Assembly (NCBI GenBank): GCA_949741215.1
Contig: CATJLA010000108.1
Coordinates: forward strand, 1 to 34,304
Origin: an uncultured Oscillospiraceae bacterium
GTDB lineage: Bacteria; Bacillota; Clostridia; Oscillospirales; Ruminococcaceae
Length of the DNA stretch: 34,304 bases
Direction: 5' to 3'
The notes under the pieces are model-generated. The model did not search any database and was not told where the DNA came from. It worked only from the letters and a program-made list of their open reading frames with translations. Numbering within the stretch: the first letter of the stretch is position 1; each line of letters starts with the position of its first letter. This document shows, one piece after another, positions 15,000-23,694 of this stretch. The position numbers were made by a program, and so were the translations under genes.

Positions 15000-16760
15000 A
15001 TGAGCGTACTATTTTCCCAGTTGGAGCTCCCTGCCCCTTTGGCCCGGGCTGTGGAGGCCATGGGCTTTACCGAAGCCACTGAAATTCAGGCCAAGGCTAT
15101 TCCGCCCTTACGCCGCGGGCTGGACGTGATTGGCCGCTCCCAGACCGGAACCGGCAAAACGTTGGCTTTTGGCATCCCGGCGGTGGAGCTGATTGACCCC
15201 CGTTTGAAAGCTGTACAGGTGCTGGTGCTCTGCCCTACCCGGGAGCTTGCCCTGCAGGCCTGTGCGGAAATCCGCAAGCTTTCCCGGTTTAAGCGGGGCA
15301 TCCGGGCTACTGAGATTTACGGCGGCGCCCCTATGCAGCGCCAGCTTGCCTTTTTGCGGGAAGGCGCAAATGTAGTGGTAGGCACGCCCGGACGGATTAT
15401 GGACCATATGCGCCGGGGCTCTTTGGATTTAAGCCGGGTGAAATTTGCAGTGCTGGATGAGGCTGACGAAATGCTGAGCATGGGCTTTAAGGAGGATATT
15501 GAAACCATCCTCCGCCAAACCCCGGCAGAACGGCAGACAGCCTTGTTCTCCGCCACGATGCCTCCGCCTATTTTAGCGCTGACAAAGCAGTTTCAGCGCG
15601 CCCCGGAGCTGATTGAAATTGATAAAAAACAGCCCTCGGTCAAAGCCATCCGTCAGCTGTATTATGACGTCCCCTCCAGTAAAAAGCGGGACGCACTGCA
15701 TCTTATATTGCTCCACCACGCCCCAAAGCTTGCCATGATTTTTTGCAATACCAAGCGGATGACAGAAGAAGTCAGCCTGTTTCTCAAAAGCCGGGGGTTC
15801 CTTGCCGAGGGCTTGCACGGAGATATGCGGCAGCCCCAGCGTACCCAGGTTCTCAGCGCTTTCCGGCACGGCAGAATCAACCTGCTGGTGGCAACCGATG
15901 TAGCTGCCCGGGGCATTGATGTGGAAAATATCGATTTTGTAATCAACTATGACCTGCCTCAAAATCCGGAGTATTATATCCATCGGATTGGCAGAACCGG
16001 CCGGGCGGGCAAAACCGGCACCGCTATTACCCTCTGCTCCGGCAGAAGCCAGGTTCATGAGCTGCAGCAGATTGCCCGGGCGGCCAAATCCCAGCTGGAG
16101 CCCCAAAAGCTCCCGGCTTCCAAAGAGTTTGCCCAAAAGCAGCAGCAGGAGCTGATGAACCGGCTGGAGGCAAAGCTCTCTCAAAGCCGGAATTTCAGCT
16201 GTATGCCTCAAATCGAGGCTTTGATCCAAAAGGGCTTTTCCCCGGAACAAATTGCCGCTCTGCTGCTGGAAATCCAGCTTGGCAGCATGGATTTTGCCCT
16301 CCCTGCGCCGGAGCTTCCCGCTCCCGCTTCGTCCCAGGAGCCTGCCATGAAAAAGGTACTGCTTACCGCAGGGCGGCAAAGCGGCGTTGCCCCCAACCAT
16401 GTGATGGGAGCGGTTACCGAGTTCACCCAGCTTTCCGGCAGGGAGATCGGCAAAATTGAAATTTACGATCAGTTTACCCTGGTAAGTGTGCCTGCCGGCT
16501 ATTTGCCCCAGCTGCTTTCCGAGATGAGGCAGTTCAAAATCTGCGGCACCCCGGCAGAGGCCCGGGAATATACCGGGCAGCCTCTCCCCTCCCTGCAGCC
16601 TAAAGCGCTCCACAGGGCCGCCGCAAAGCCGGCCGCGGAGAATAAACCCCGAAGCCGCCGGAAAAACCGCGGCAGTGCCGTCCCTGGGGATAACCCCCAC
16701 CACCCTGTGCCGCCGGTGCGGGAGCAGTACAGCATCCGGCAAAACGCCTTTGATTTTTAG
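15000..16760 (+). CDS. DEAD-box ATP-dependent RNA helicase (CshA/DeaD/DbpA type)
   Basis: 586 residues with all helicase motifs: Q motif GFTEATEIQ (about 22-30), SQTGTGKT (49-56), PTRELA, GTPGR, VLDEADEML (near 152-160), SATMP, then ATDVAARGID and HRIGRTGRAG in the second RecA domain. A C-terminal DbpA-type RNA-binding domain (about 455-530, VLLTAGRQSGVAPNHVMGAV) is followed by a basic tail (SRRKNRGS) that helps bind RNA. The enzyme unwinds RNA in ribosome assembly, RNA decay or cold adaptation. The ATG at 15000 has AGAGGA 5-6 nt upstream. It is transcribed alone from the promoter at 14835-14863 and ends at a strong terminator. Confidence 0.92.
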   Translation: MSVLFSQLELPAPLARAVEAMGFTEATEIQAKAIPPLRRGLDVIGRSQTGTGKTLAFGIPAVELIDPRLKAVQVLVLCPTRELALQACAEIRKLSRFKRGIRATEIYGGAPMQRQLAFLREGANVVVGTPGRIMDHMRRGSLDLSRVKFAVLDEADEMLSMGFKEDIETILRQTPAERQTALFSATMPPPILALTKQFQRAPELIEIDKKQPSVKAIRQLYYDVPSSKKRDALHLILLHHAPKLAMIFCNTKRMTEEVSLFLKSRGFLAEGLHGDMRQPQRTQVLSAFRHGRINLLVATDVAARGIDVENIDFVINYDLPQNPEYYIHRIGRTGRAGKTGTAITLCSGRSQVHELQQIARAAKSQLEPQKLPASKEFAQKQQQELMNRLEAKLSQSRNFSCMPQIEALIQKGFSPEQIAALLLEIQLGSMDFALPAPELPAPASSQEPAMKKVLLTAGRQSGVAPNHVMGAVTEFTQLSGREIGKIEIYDQFTLVSVPAGYLPQLLSEMRQFKICGTPAEAREYTGQPLPSLQPKALHRAAAKPAAENKPRSRRKNRGSAVPGDNPHHPVPPVREQYSIRQNAFDF

Positions 16761-16841
16761 CCTGCTTCCCCTCCCCTTTCTTCTTCAGGGACGTCGCGCC
16801 TTTTTTGTGCTTCAGGTTCTGAAAAAGCCTTATAACAGCCC

Positions 16842-16892
16842 AAAACCGCCTTTTACACTGTGCAATACAGGTGCAAAAGGCGGTTTTTGTTT
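16842..16892 (+). terminator. Terminator of the helicase gene
   Basis: A 13-bp perfect stem AAAACCGCCTTTT (16842-16854) / AAAAGGCGGTTTT (16875-16887) is followed by TGTTTTTT. It also lies downstream of the convergent GH106-like gene and may act on it weakly. Confidence 0.9.
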
Positions 16893-16962
16893 TTTCGGAG
16901 CGCGTGTTGACAGAGGCTGCCCCGCTTTTGGATCGGTTTTTAGCTGCAGGCTCTTTGGGGCG

Positions 16963-19900
16963 TTATTCAGGCTTCTGCTCTAAAATTTCCGGAGTGGAAA
17001 GAACGCCTTCCTCTGCCAGACGGTAATCATAGCACCAGCAGTCCCCGGTGGTGCGCCAGCTGTTTGGGCCGATCCACCGTTCCTTCAAGTCTGCTAAATG
17101 TACCGGTCCAAACCCGTTGCGGCGATGCCCGTACAGGGTGAGATGGAAAACATGCTCTCCCGCGGCAAGCCCCGGCAGTGTAAGGGTGTAGGGCGGGTAG
17201 ATGACCGGCAGCTCCTCGCCGTCATCTACCCGGAGAGTTTGCAGCGCTCCCCGATACTGCCCGGAACGGAACTGCACGGCGCCTCCCTCTGTGTGCACCG
17301 GAAGATGGTAGGTAATGTTCCCACCGTAAAAAGGCAGCCCCTGGGCGGTGATGTCCCCAAAGGAAAGCAGCTTTCGGGCGGGAATCAGCCGGGTGTGACG
17401 TCCGTTTGCCTCTACGCCGAAATTGCCCAGCAGGTAGGCCCACTCCAGGTTGGCCCGGGCTCCAAAGGGGATTTCCGCCTCCAGAAGATTCTCTCCGGGG
17501 TGCAGGGGCGGCAGCGCCACCGTTTGGATGGATTTATCGGTATACCAGCCGGTGATTTTATTCTCCACAGGCGCTCCGTTCAGCCACAGGCGCACCTTTT
17601 CGGCGTCCTCAATGGCAAGGGAGCTGCCCTCAAAGCTTTGGGCGGCGTTTATGCTCCACCGAAGCCGAACCGTGTGGGTAAGAGGCTCGTCAGGAATCAC
17701 CCAAGGCTGTGCCACCGCTTTTTTCCGCTGAGGCAGGCCCAATTGGGCGCGGCAGTTGTCATCCAGACGAAGAATCTCCTCCTCAGGCTGCCAGGCTCCG
17801 CCATCCAGAGAGTACTCCGCCATATCCAGCAGCAGAGCGTTGGGCTCGCTGAGAGTATAGGGGACCTCTTTAGGCAGCGGCTTGGGCACGCCGTTTGGCT
17901 TCTCCCACGCTGCGCCGGAATGCGGAGAGGCGCTTACGTCCCCGGAAACGGGCTGCAGCCATAAAAGCAGGCTGTCGTAGTCATACAGGCGGTGGGTGAT
18001 CTCGGTTTTGCCCTCCTGCACGGTATAAGGGATAGGGGCAGTTTCCCCGGTAAGGGTGTTGTACAGGGTAGGCTCCCAACAGCCGTCCAGGCGGATCCGC
18101 AGCTCCTGAAAACGGGAAATGTCCTTATTGTAGGGCTCGGTTCCGTGGGCGATAAACAGCCAGCGGCCGGCGGTATCCTGCCGCAGCTGGCAAAGCAGGT
18201 TGCCGGTAAGGGAGCCGGCTTGATCCCGCAGCTCCACCAGGCGGGCAGGCTCCGCGGCGGTAAGCACCGCGCCCCGGGTAAAGGGCACCTGCAGGCTCAT
18301 CTCCGCAAGCTTTTGGGGACGTAAGCTGGGCTTTGCGTCCTCATACACCGGGGCAGGGCCTGCAAAGATCAAGCGCCCGCCGGAGCGGACAAAATCCTCC
18401 AGCCGGTCCAAAGTAGTTGCCCGCAAAGTTTCGCACCCCGGGACGATCACGACGTCGTATGCCATTGCGCCTACAGGGAGGGGGGCTCCTCCCTGCTTAC
18501 AAAGCTCCGGCAAAAGGCTTTCGCTGATGAAATCGAAGTCAATGCCGCCAAAAAGCAGCCATTTGGTGATATTTTGGAAATTTTCATCCAGCTCCTCCCG
18601 GATCAGGGCGGTTTGCTCCATAGGGCCCCAGTGGAGCCAGTAGCTTTCGATAGGGTGAATTACCCCCACCTTTACCACCGGTTTGCCCCGGGTAAGGGCG
18701 GTGTTCAGGCGGGCAAAGTGGTCTTCTACCCGGCTGTACTGCCGCCACCAGGGGGATTGGTAGCTGATAGAGGCCGGGTAATCCCGTTTGGCCTCCCCCG
18801 CCATGGAAACCCAGGAAAGATGGGGCACCCGCACCGTTACCCCTAAGGCCGCCTGCCAGTCGCCATGGAGTTTATGGCCGCGGAAGTCAAAATCCCAGTT
18901 GGTTACGCCATACAGCTCGCTGAGCATCCCCTCCCGCCCAAACTGATGAACAGCGGACTGCGCCTGCTTGGCGGTGGTGTACTCAAAGCCGGCGCAAAGC
19001 ATATCGATACCCGGCAGCTCAAAGCCGCAGTAGCTGCGCATGGCCTCCCCCAGCGCTGCCGTCTGGCTTTTTAAGGTGGGTTCTTCCATCATGTGGCCGG
19101 TGAGGGCCAGGTGGTGCTCCCGGCACCAGCCGCCGCAGTTATCCGCAAAGGCCTGGGTAAAGCGCTCACAGATATGGTCGTGATAATGGTACCGTATCAG
19201 GGACGGGGGCGCATTCTTTTTATCCCACACCAGCTCCGGCACCCCTGCAAGAAGGTCTTCCCCATAGGCTTGCTCAAAGGTTTGGGGAAGATCGTCAGAC
19301 CAGGGGAGGATCAGATCCGTTTGATCGGTGGCAAAAAGCAGGGCGGACTTGTGGGTAAACTGAGGCTCATCGGTAAAAATGGCGGGAATTGTTTGGTCAA
19401 ATTCCCCGGAAACAGTGCGGTTGTAGCTTTCGTAGGTAATTTCTATAAACCGGTCCATGGCTTTTTTGTCCAAGGTGTTCACATAGGTTTGGTTGTTGTA
19501 CCAGGGATCCGGGTCAGGCAGCTCTAAATAAGCGTACCACTTAGCGCCTTTTGCCGGGGCATCGGCCGGGATGGCGCTGTAGGCCTGCAGAAAACCGTCG
19601 GCATCCAGCTGGATATCATAGCAGGCCAGCAATTTTCCCTTACCGGAGGGCTTGGGGGTAAAGCGCAAAAACCGCGCCCGGTACTGCTCGTCCTTAGTAA
19701 CCAAACCGCCCGCCGCGCCGGAGGGCCAGCGGTCCTCGTCGTAAAGCCAGGCAAGCATTTGCTCGCTTTTGGCTTTTTGGACGCAGGCGCGGACTAAGGC
19801 CATATACTCGTCACTGAGATAGGAGGTCGCCATGCCGGTGCGTACATGGAGATGCGCACCGCCAAAGCCCATCTGCTTCAGCACCTCCAGCTGCCATTCC

Positions 19901-20019
19901 AGCTCTTTTTGCTCCAGCTTGCAGTTCCATGCCCAGAAGGGCGCGCCTCGGTACTCGGCGGTAGGGGTTTGAAAAAGCTTTAAGTCCAGCTTAGGCTGTT
20001 GGTTCTTTTTGTAAAGCAT
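16963..20019 (-). CDS. Large glycoside hydrolase, GH106-like (alpha-L-rhamnosidase family)
   Basis: The 1018-residue protein opens EYRGAPFWAWNCKLEQKELEWQLEVLKQMGFGGAHLHVRTGM (about 22-62) and then YDEDRWPSGAAGG. This is the TIM-barrel start of GH106-like proteins (Pfam Glyco_hydro_106), which include alpha-L-rhamnosidases acting on rhamnogalacturonan and related plant glycans. Further blocks are IPAIFTDEPQF, with a likely catalytic acid, and a glutamine amidotransferase-like DVVIVPGCETLR near 505. Beta-rich galactose-binding-like domains lie toward the C-terminus. There is no signal peptide, so it is cytoplasmic. Substrate is inferred from family only. It follows the GH2 gene by 104 nt and has AGAGGGG 7 nt before the ATG at 20019. 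Confidence 0.78.
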   Translation of the reverse strand: MLYKKNQQPKLDLKLFQTPTAEYRGAPFWAWNCKLEQKELEWQLEVLKQMGFGGAHLHVRTGMATSYLSDEYMALVRACVQKAKSEQMLAWLYDEDRWPSGAAGGLVTKDEQYRARFLRFTPKPSGKGKLLACYDIQLDADGFLQAYSAIPADAPAKGAKWYAYLELPDPDPWYNNQTYVNTLDKKAMDRFIEITYESYNRTVSGEFDQTIPAIFTDEPQFTHKSALLFATDQTDLILPWSDDLPQTFEQAYGEDLLAGVPELVWDKKNAPPSLIRYHYHDHICERFTQAFADNCGGWCREHHLALTGHMMEEPTLKSQTAALGEAMRSYCGFELPGIDMLCAGFEYTTAKQAQSAVHQFGREGMLSELYGVTNWDFDFRGHKLHGDWQAALGVTVRVPHLSWVSMAGEAKRDYPASISYQSPWWRQYSRVEDHFARLNTALTRGKPVVKVGVIHPIESYWLHWGPMEQTALIREELDENFQNITKWLLFGGIDFDFISESLLPELCKQGGAPLPVGAMAYDVVIVPGCETLRATTLDRLEDFVRSGGRLIFAGPAPVYEDAKPSLRPQKLAEMSLQVPFTRGAVLTAAEPARLVELRDQAGSLTGNLLCQLRQDTAGRWLFIAHGTEPYNKDISRFQELRIRLDGCWEPTLYNTLTGETAPIPYTVQEGKTEITHRLYDYDSLLLWLQPVSGDVSASPHSGAAWEKPNGVPKPLPKEVPYTLSEPNALLLDMAEYSLDGGAWQPEEEILRLDDNCRAQLGLPQRKKAVAQPWVIPDEPLTHTVRLRWSINAAQSFEGSSLAIEDAEKVRLWLNGAPVENKITGWYTDKSIQTVALPPLHPGENLLEAEIPFGARANLEWAYLLGNFGVEANGRHTRLIPARKLLSFGDITAQGLPFYGGNITYHLPVHTEGGAVQFRSGQYRGALQTLRVDDGEELPVIYPPYTLTLPGLAAGEHVFHLTLYGHRRNGFGPVHLADLKERWIGPNSWRTTGDCWCYDYRLAEEGVLSTPEILEQKPE

Positions 20020-20123
20020 GGTAATTCCCCTCTTTTACAAAATAAAAGGCTTGGGTGCCTTTTCCTATAAAACTGGTTGCTTTTTTGGCTTCAGCCGCGC
20101 TATCGCACATGGCCAAAAATTAC

Positions 20124-21878
20124 CTACGGTAATTTTTCAATAGCCGCCTTGGCCGACATCGCCTCCTTCATCCCCTCATAAATCCTATCGGAGAACTTAC
20201 GGCTTCTATCGTAGGAGTAAAGGCCGTTCTGCTCCTGCTCCACATCGGTAAGTTGCGTATAGCACAGGGCGCAGATGTTGGGATTTTCCAGCAAAACCGC
20301 CGCTAAACCGGCAAACCGGCGGAGCACCTCGTCCTCACTTTCCGGCCGGACGCCGTAGCCCCAGTTGTTGCTGCTTTCCGGATTGGGGTTCCACCAGGTG
20401 CCGCCGTACTCGCTGACAAAATAGGGCTGCCCTGCATACTTCTGCCGTTTTGGGAAGGTCTCATAAGGCTCGCCGCCTTCTGCCATAGGGGCAAACTTCG
20501 CCCGGAAAGCTTCCGGGTCCTGGTCGTACTGGTGAATATCATAAATATCGGTGATTACATGGAAGTTGCCGCTGGTATCAATCACCGGGCGGGTAGGGTC
20601 AAGAGCTTTGGTTGTTAAATAGGTAAGACGAAGCACCTCATCGTTTTGCCGGGCAGCGGTTTTGGGGTCATCCCAGGTTTCGTTAAAGGGACACCAGCCC
20701 ACAATAGCGGGATGATTAAAGTCCCGCTCCAGCTCCTCCAGCCACTCGGGCAGGAAGTTTGCCAGCCCGGCCTCGGTGGTGATATTCAAGCCCCAGCTGC
20801 CCATCTCGCCCCAAACAAGGTAGCCAAGCTGATCCGCCCAGTAAAGGTAGCGCTCCTCAAACACCTTTTGATGCAGCCGCGCCCCGTTAAAGCCAAGCTC
20901 CATAGAAAGCTCGATGTCACGCCGCAGCGCTTCGTCTGTAGGGGCAGTGTAAATACCGTCAGGGTAATAGCCTTGATCCAGAATCAGCCGCTGGAACACC
21001 GGGCGTCCGTTCAGGCGCATTACCTTGCCATCCCATTGCAGAGAGCGCATCCCAAAGTATCCAAACACCTGGTCGGCTGTACCGTCGCCATTTTGCAGGG
21101 TTAGGGTGAGATCATACAGGGCAGGGGTGTTGACGTCCCAAAGGTGCAGCTCGTCCAAAGGCAGCTCCATAGTAACGCTTTGGGCCCCGCGGCGCGTTAC
21201 TTTGCCTACAGGCCGGCCCTCAAAGCCGGCGGCGGCGGTAAGGGTAAGGCCCTCGGTACAGCCGTTTAGGGCAACCTGCAGGGAAACGATTCCATCCTCC
21301 GGCTGAGGATAGACCTTGTAGGACCGGATGTAGGTTTCCGGCAAAAATTCAAGCCAAACTGTCTGCCAGATGCCGGTGGTACGGGTGTAGTCGCAGCCGG
21401 AGGAGGCGTATTTATCCGCTTGTTTTCCCTTGGGCTGCAGCCCGGAGCGCACATCGTCCTCGGCACATACCACAATGGTATTTTCACCAGGCTGCACCAG
21501 CTCGGTGACGTCCAGCCCAAAGGAGAGGTACCCACCCTTGTGGGAGCCGGCTTCGGCGCCGTTTACCCAAACGGTGCAGCGGTAATCCACAGCGCCAAAA
21601 CGAAGCATTACCTTACCGGAAAGCTGCTCCGGAGTGAGGGTAACGGTTCTGCGGTACCACGCAGCGGGGATGAAATCAGTATACCCGATGCCGGAAAGGC
21701 GGCTTTCCGGGCAAAATGGCACGGTGATGGTTCTGGAAAAGGGCTGCTCCCAAAGGCGGCGGGCTTTTCCGCTTGCGCCAAAGTCAAACTCAAATTCCCA
21801 GCTGCCGTTCAGGTTCAGCCAGCTTTGTTCACTGCGGCGCAGCTGGGGGCGGGGGTATTCTGGGCGGGGGATAGACAT
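20124..21878 (-). CDS. Glycoside hydrolase family 2 enzyme (beta-galactosidase/beta-glucuronidase-like)
   Basis: The 584-residue protein has the GH2 order: sugar-binding domain (about 1-170, LNLNGSWEFEFDF, WYRRTVTL, VWVNG), immunoglobulin-like domain (about 180-280), then TIM barrel. The acid/base glutamate is in GWCPFNETWD (near 415) and the nucleophile glutamate in YFVSEYGGTWW (near 500). It has no signal peptide. GH2 members release beta-linked galactose, glucuronate, mannose or other sugars; this specificity is not evident. I chose the ATG at 21878 because AAGGAG lies 9 nt upstream. It is the first gene of an operon with the GH106-like enzyme, and together they probably take apart oligosaccharides after uptake. 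Confidence 0.9.
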   Translation of the reverse strand: MSIPRPEYPRPQLRRSEQSWLNLNGSWEFEFDFGASGKARRLWEQPFSRTITVPFCPESRLSGIGYTDFIPAAWYRRTVTLTPEQLSGKVMLRFGAVDYRCTVWVNGAEAGSHKGGYLSFGLDVTELVQPGENTIVVCAEDDVRSGLQPKGKQADKYASSGCDYTRTTGIWQTVWLEFLPETYIRSYKVYPQPEDGIVSLQVALNGCTEGLTLTAAAGFEGRPVGKVTRRGAQSVTMELPLDELHLWDVNTPALYDLTLTLQNGDGTADQVFGYFGMRSLQWDGKVMRLNGRPVFQRLILDQGYYPDGIYTAPTDEALRRDIELSMELGFNGARLHQKVFEERYLYWADQLGYLVWGEMGSWGLNITTEAGLANFLPEWLEELERDFNHPAIVGWCPFNETWDDPKTAARQNDEVLRLTYLTTKALDPTRPVIDTSGNFHVITDIYDIHQYDQDPEAFRAKFAPMAEGGEPYETFPKRQKYAGQPYFVSEYGGTWWNPNPESSNNWGYGVRPESEDEVLRRFAGLAAVLLENPNICALCYTQLTDVEQEQNGLYSYDRSRKFSDRIYEGMKEAMSAKAAIEKLP

Positions 21879-21921
21879 ACTGTCACGCTCCTTTTTATTT
21901 TGTAAGGGTTTGTTTGGTTTC

Positions 21922-21950
21922 ACTATACAACAAGACGACTAATTTTACAA
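21922..21950 (-). promoter_or_regulatory. Promoter of the glycosidase operon
   Basis: TTGTAA (21945-21950), 17 nt, TATAGT (21922-21927) on the minus strand, 40-45 nt before the GH2 ATG. I saw no clear catabolite-responsive (cre) palindrome next to it. Confidence 0.6.
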
Positions 21951-22021
21951 GAAAAAAGATAGAAACTACATAAAATTTTTTGCTTTTACCGGCGACGTCC
22001 AAAATGTGGGATGTCCCAAAC

Positions 22022-22049
22022 AAAAAACCCGGCTTTGCAGAAAGCCAGG
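22022..22049 (-). terminator. Terminator of the four-helix-bundle gene
   Basis: A 9-bp stem (CCTGGCTTT / AAAGCCGGG, one T-G pair) with a 4-nt loop is followed on the minus strand by six T. It lies 20 nt after the stop codon at 22069. Confidence 0.9.
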
Positions 22050-22068
22050 CCATAAAAGCGCATTATTT

Positions 22069-22407
22069 TCAGCTGCCTTTTGCCGTTTTCAGGGAAGAGA
22101 TCAGCAGTTTTTTCAGTTCAATGCAACGGGCGAGCACCGTGTTGTCGTCATAATAGCCGCTTTCCAGCAGCAGTTCCAGCCAGTATTCGCTTTCGGAGCA
22201 TTCTTTTAGGGCAATTTGCAGCTTAAAGACGAAATCCTGCCTGCTGCCGGCGTAAAAGGCCTCACGGATATTGGCGCCGATGCTGGTGCCGGAGCGGATA
22301 AGCTGGGTGGTAAGCACCGTTTCGTTGGTTCGGGTGCGTATCATATTGCAAATCCGAATCATCTCCAGCGCAAAGGCTTTGGATTTTTCCTGCAAAGGGC
22401 TGGCCAT
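22069..22407 (-). CDS. Four-helix bundle protein (S23 / 23S rRNA-intervening-sequence family)
   Basis: 112 residues, all helical. The core VLTTQLIRSGTSIGANIREA (about 30-50) with DFVFKLQIALKECSESEYWLELL (about 57-80) is the signature of the TIGR02436 four-helix-bundle family. These proteins were first found as ORFs inside 23S rRNA intervening sequences and also resemble the Avd subunit of diversity-generating retroelements. No rRNA, reverse transcriptase or variable repeat is nearby, so this is a free-standing member of unknown function. The ATG at 22407 has GAGGAGG 9 nt upstream. Confidence 0.85.
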   Translation of the reverse strand: MASPLQEKSKAFALEMIRICNMIRTRTNETVLTTQLIRSGTSIGANIREAFYAGSRQDFVFKLQIALKECSESEYWLELLLESGYYDDNTVLARCIELKKLLISSLKTAKGS

Positions 22408-22523
22408 AGAAAGAGTCCTCCTCTCTGTAAAGCTGCTGGCGGGACGTAAGCGGGCTTTTGTTCCCGGGCTTATCATCGGGGTATCTGCCCTAAATTAATT
22501 TGCAAAAGAGCAGATAAAAAGCA

Positions 22524-22551
22524 AAAAGCCGAACATAACTGTTCGGCTTTT
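22524..22551 (-). terminator. Terminator of tRNA-Ala
   Basis: A 12-bp perfect stem (AAAAGCCGAACA / TGTTCGGCTTTT) with a 4-nt loop continues on the minus strand into TGCTTTTTA. It starts 1 nt after the tRNA 3' end. Confidence 0.9.
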
Positions 22552-22552
22552 A

Positions 22553-22625
22553 TGGAGCATAGGGGGATCGAACCCCTGACCTCCACACTGCCAGTGTGGC
22601 GCGCTCCCAGCTGCGCTAATGCCCC
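22553..22625 (-). tRNA. tRNA-Ala (anticodon GGC)
   Basis: 73 nt fold as a complete cloverleaf. The acceptor stem GGGGCAU/AUGCUCC contains the G3-U70 pair that marks tRNA-Ala, with discriminator A. The D arm is GCGCAGCUGGGAGCGC, the anticodon stem CCACA/UGUGG has loop CUGGCAG, and the T arm is AGGGGUUCGAUCCCCU. The anticodon GGC lies at 22590-22592. The 3' CCA is not encoded. Its own promoter and terminator flank it, so it is a single-gene unit. Confidence 0.97.
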
Positions 22626-22653
22626 ATACAGCAGCCTCTATTGAGACCGCTCC

Positions 22654-22685
22654 ATTATAATAGCATACTCTTTTTAAAAACGCAA
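22654..22685 (-). promoter_or_regulatory. Promoter of tRNA-Ala
   Basis: TTGCGT (22680-22685), 17 nt, then TATTAT (22657-22662), which overlaps a perfect TATAAT (22654-22659). Transcription would start about 20 nt before the tRNA. Confidence 0.65.
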
Positions 22686-22817
22686 GGGGTTTTTTGAAAA
22701 AATTTGAAAAATTTTCGGAGAATATTCAAAAGCCTACGGCTGCCCTATGTTGTCAATTTGGAAGGAAGCCTCCCTCAAAGCCGCCGGATGCAATCGGCAG
22801 TGCCGTCATTGTAATTT

Positions 22818-23489
22818 TTAGACTTCGCTGCTGCTCCCTCCCCAAAACTGCTGCAAAAGAGCCGGAACCTCCCGGATAGAGGAAAGTACAGGCGCGCCGC
22901 ACTGCTCCAGCTGCTGCCTGCTTTGATGGCCGGCGGCAATCAGCACCGGCCTGCAGCCCATTTGAACGGCTGTTTCATAATCGTGGGTGCTGTCTCCGAT
23001 GAAAACAGTCTGTTCCGGCACAGCCAGGCCTTTTGCAAGCCAGGTAAGGCCCAGTTGGGTTTTGCTGCCGGCATAAATATCATCCCGCCCCAAAATCTCC
23101 TCAAAATACCCGGCTACACCGGAACGGGCGGTTTGTTCCAGCAATAAAGTTTTCTCACTGGCGGAAAGCAGCAGCTGTTTGCAGCCTGCCCCCTGCATGG
23201 CTTTCAGAATATCGGCAGCGCCTTCCATTAAAGAATAGGCGTGGTTTTGCTGACGGTACATGGCAAACCACTCGTTGGCAAGCTGCTGATAAGGGTGACG
23301 GGTAAAGTCAAATCCGGCAAGCCGGTAGTACTCTTCTATAGGAAAGCGGAAAATCTCCCGGTAGCGGGCAAAATCAATCTCTGCGGGGTACCCATGGCTT
23401 TCCAGCAGCCGGTTCATCAACACCACCCCTTCCTGGACGTCATCCAGCAGGGTGCCGTTCCAATCCCAGATGATCCAGTGAGTAATCAT
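22818..23489 (-). CDS. HAD-family hydrolase
   Basis: The 223-residue protein has the motif I variant IIWDWNGTLLDD (residues 6-17), LLLSASEK as motif II (near 108) and VFIGDSTHDYETAVQMG (near 165-180) as motif IV. The helical cap places it in HAD subfamily I, close to phosphoglycolate phosphatase-like proteins. The DWNGT form of motif I is common in a Clostridia group of uncharacterised HAD proteins. The phosphorylated substrate is unknown. The ATG at 23489 has AAAGGAG 10 nt upstream. It is divergent from rimM with back-to-back promoters. Confidence 0.83.
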   Translation of the reverse strand: MITHWIIWDWNGTLLDDVQEGVVLMNRLLESHGYPAEIDFARYREIFRFPIEEYYRLAGFDFTRHPYQQLANEWFAMYRQQNHAYSLMEGAADILKAMQGAGCKQLLLSASEKTLLLEQTARSGVAGYFEEILGRDDIYAGSKTQLGLTWLAKGLAVPEQTVFIGDSTHDYETAVQMGCRPVLIAAGHQSRQQLEQCGAPVLSSIREVPALLQQFWGGSSSEV

Positions 23490-23520
23490 AAGGTGATCGC
23501 TCCTTTGTTCGTTTTTCTAT

Positions 23521-23550
23521 ATTATATAGGAAAAGAGCGGAGAAAGTCAA
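23521..23550 (-). promoter_or_regulatory. Promoter of the HAD hydrolase gene
   Basis: TTGACT (23545-23550), 18 nt, perfect TATAAT (23521-23526) on the minus strand. Confidence 0.75.
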
Positions 23551-23561
23551 TGCGGCAGCTC

Positions 23562-23590
23562 TTGCCAAGGGAACAAACCGCTGATATAAT
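23562..23590 (+). promoter_or_regulatory. Promoter of rimM-trmD
   Basis: TTGCCA (23562-23567), 17 nt, perfect TATAAT (23585-23590). RNA would start near 23597, giving a leader of about 98 nt, most of which can fold (23605-23676). Confidence 0.8.
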
Positions 23591-23604
23591 TAGGAAAGGA
23601 GCAA

Positions 23605-23676
23605 GGCGGATCAGTGTTTTTCGCTCACAGAGCAAACCGGAGGTTTAGCCGGCAAGCGCCCCTGTGAAGCACCGCC
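23605..23676 (+). promoter_or_regulatory. Structured leader of rimM-trmD (three-way-junction fold)
   Basis: GGCGG (23605-23609) pairs with CCGCC (23672-23676), and TCACAG (23625-23630) with CTGTGA (23662-23667). Two hairpins sit inside: AAACC-GGA-GGTTT (23634-23646) and GGC-AAGC-GCC (23651-23660). It fills nearly all the leader between promoter and ribosome binding site. It could be an autoregulatory protein-binding site or a riboswitch. I do not recognise a known class. Confidence 0.45.
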
Positions 23677-23694
23677 CATAAGAAAGGATAGCCT

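Noticed and set aside
15573-16742. Open reading frame of 389 codons antisense to the helicase gene
   Set aside because: It runs opposite a clear DEAD-box gene, has no recognisable domain and no ribosome binding site. GC-rich coding DNA gives such mirror frames throughout the window.
22069-22407. Four-helix-bundle gene as part of a diversity-generating retroelement
   Set aside because: No reverse transcriptase or template/variable repeat pair is present in the window.
22069-22625. tRNA-Ala as an integration site for a mobile element
   Set aside because: No integrase, no direct repeat of the tRNA 3' end and ordinary genes on both sides.
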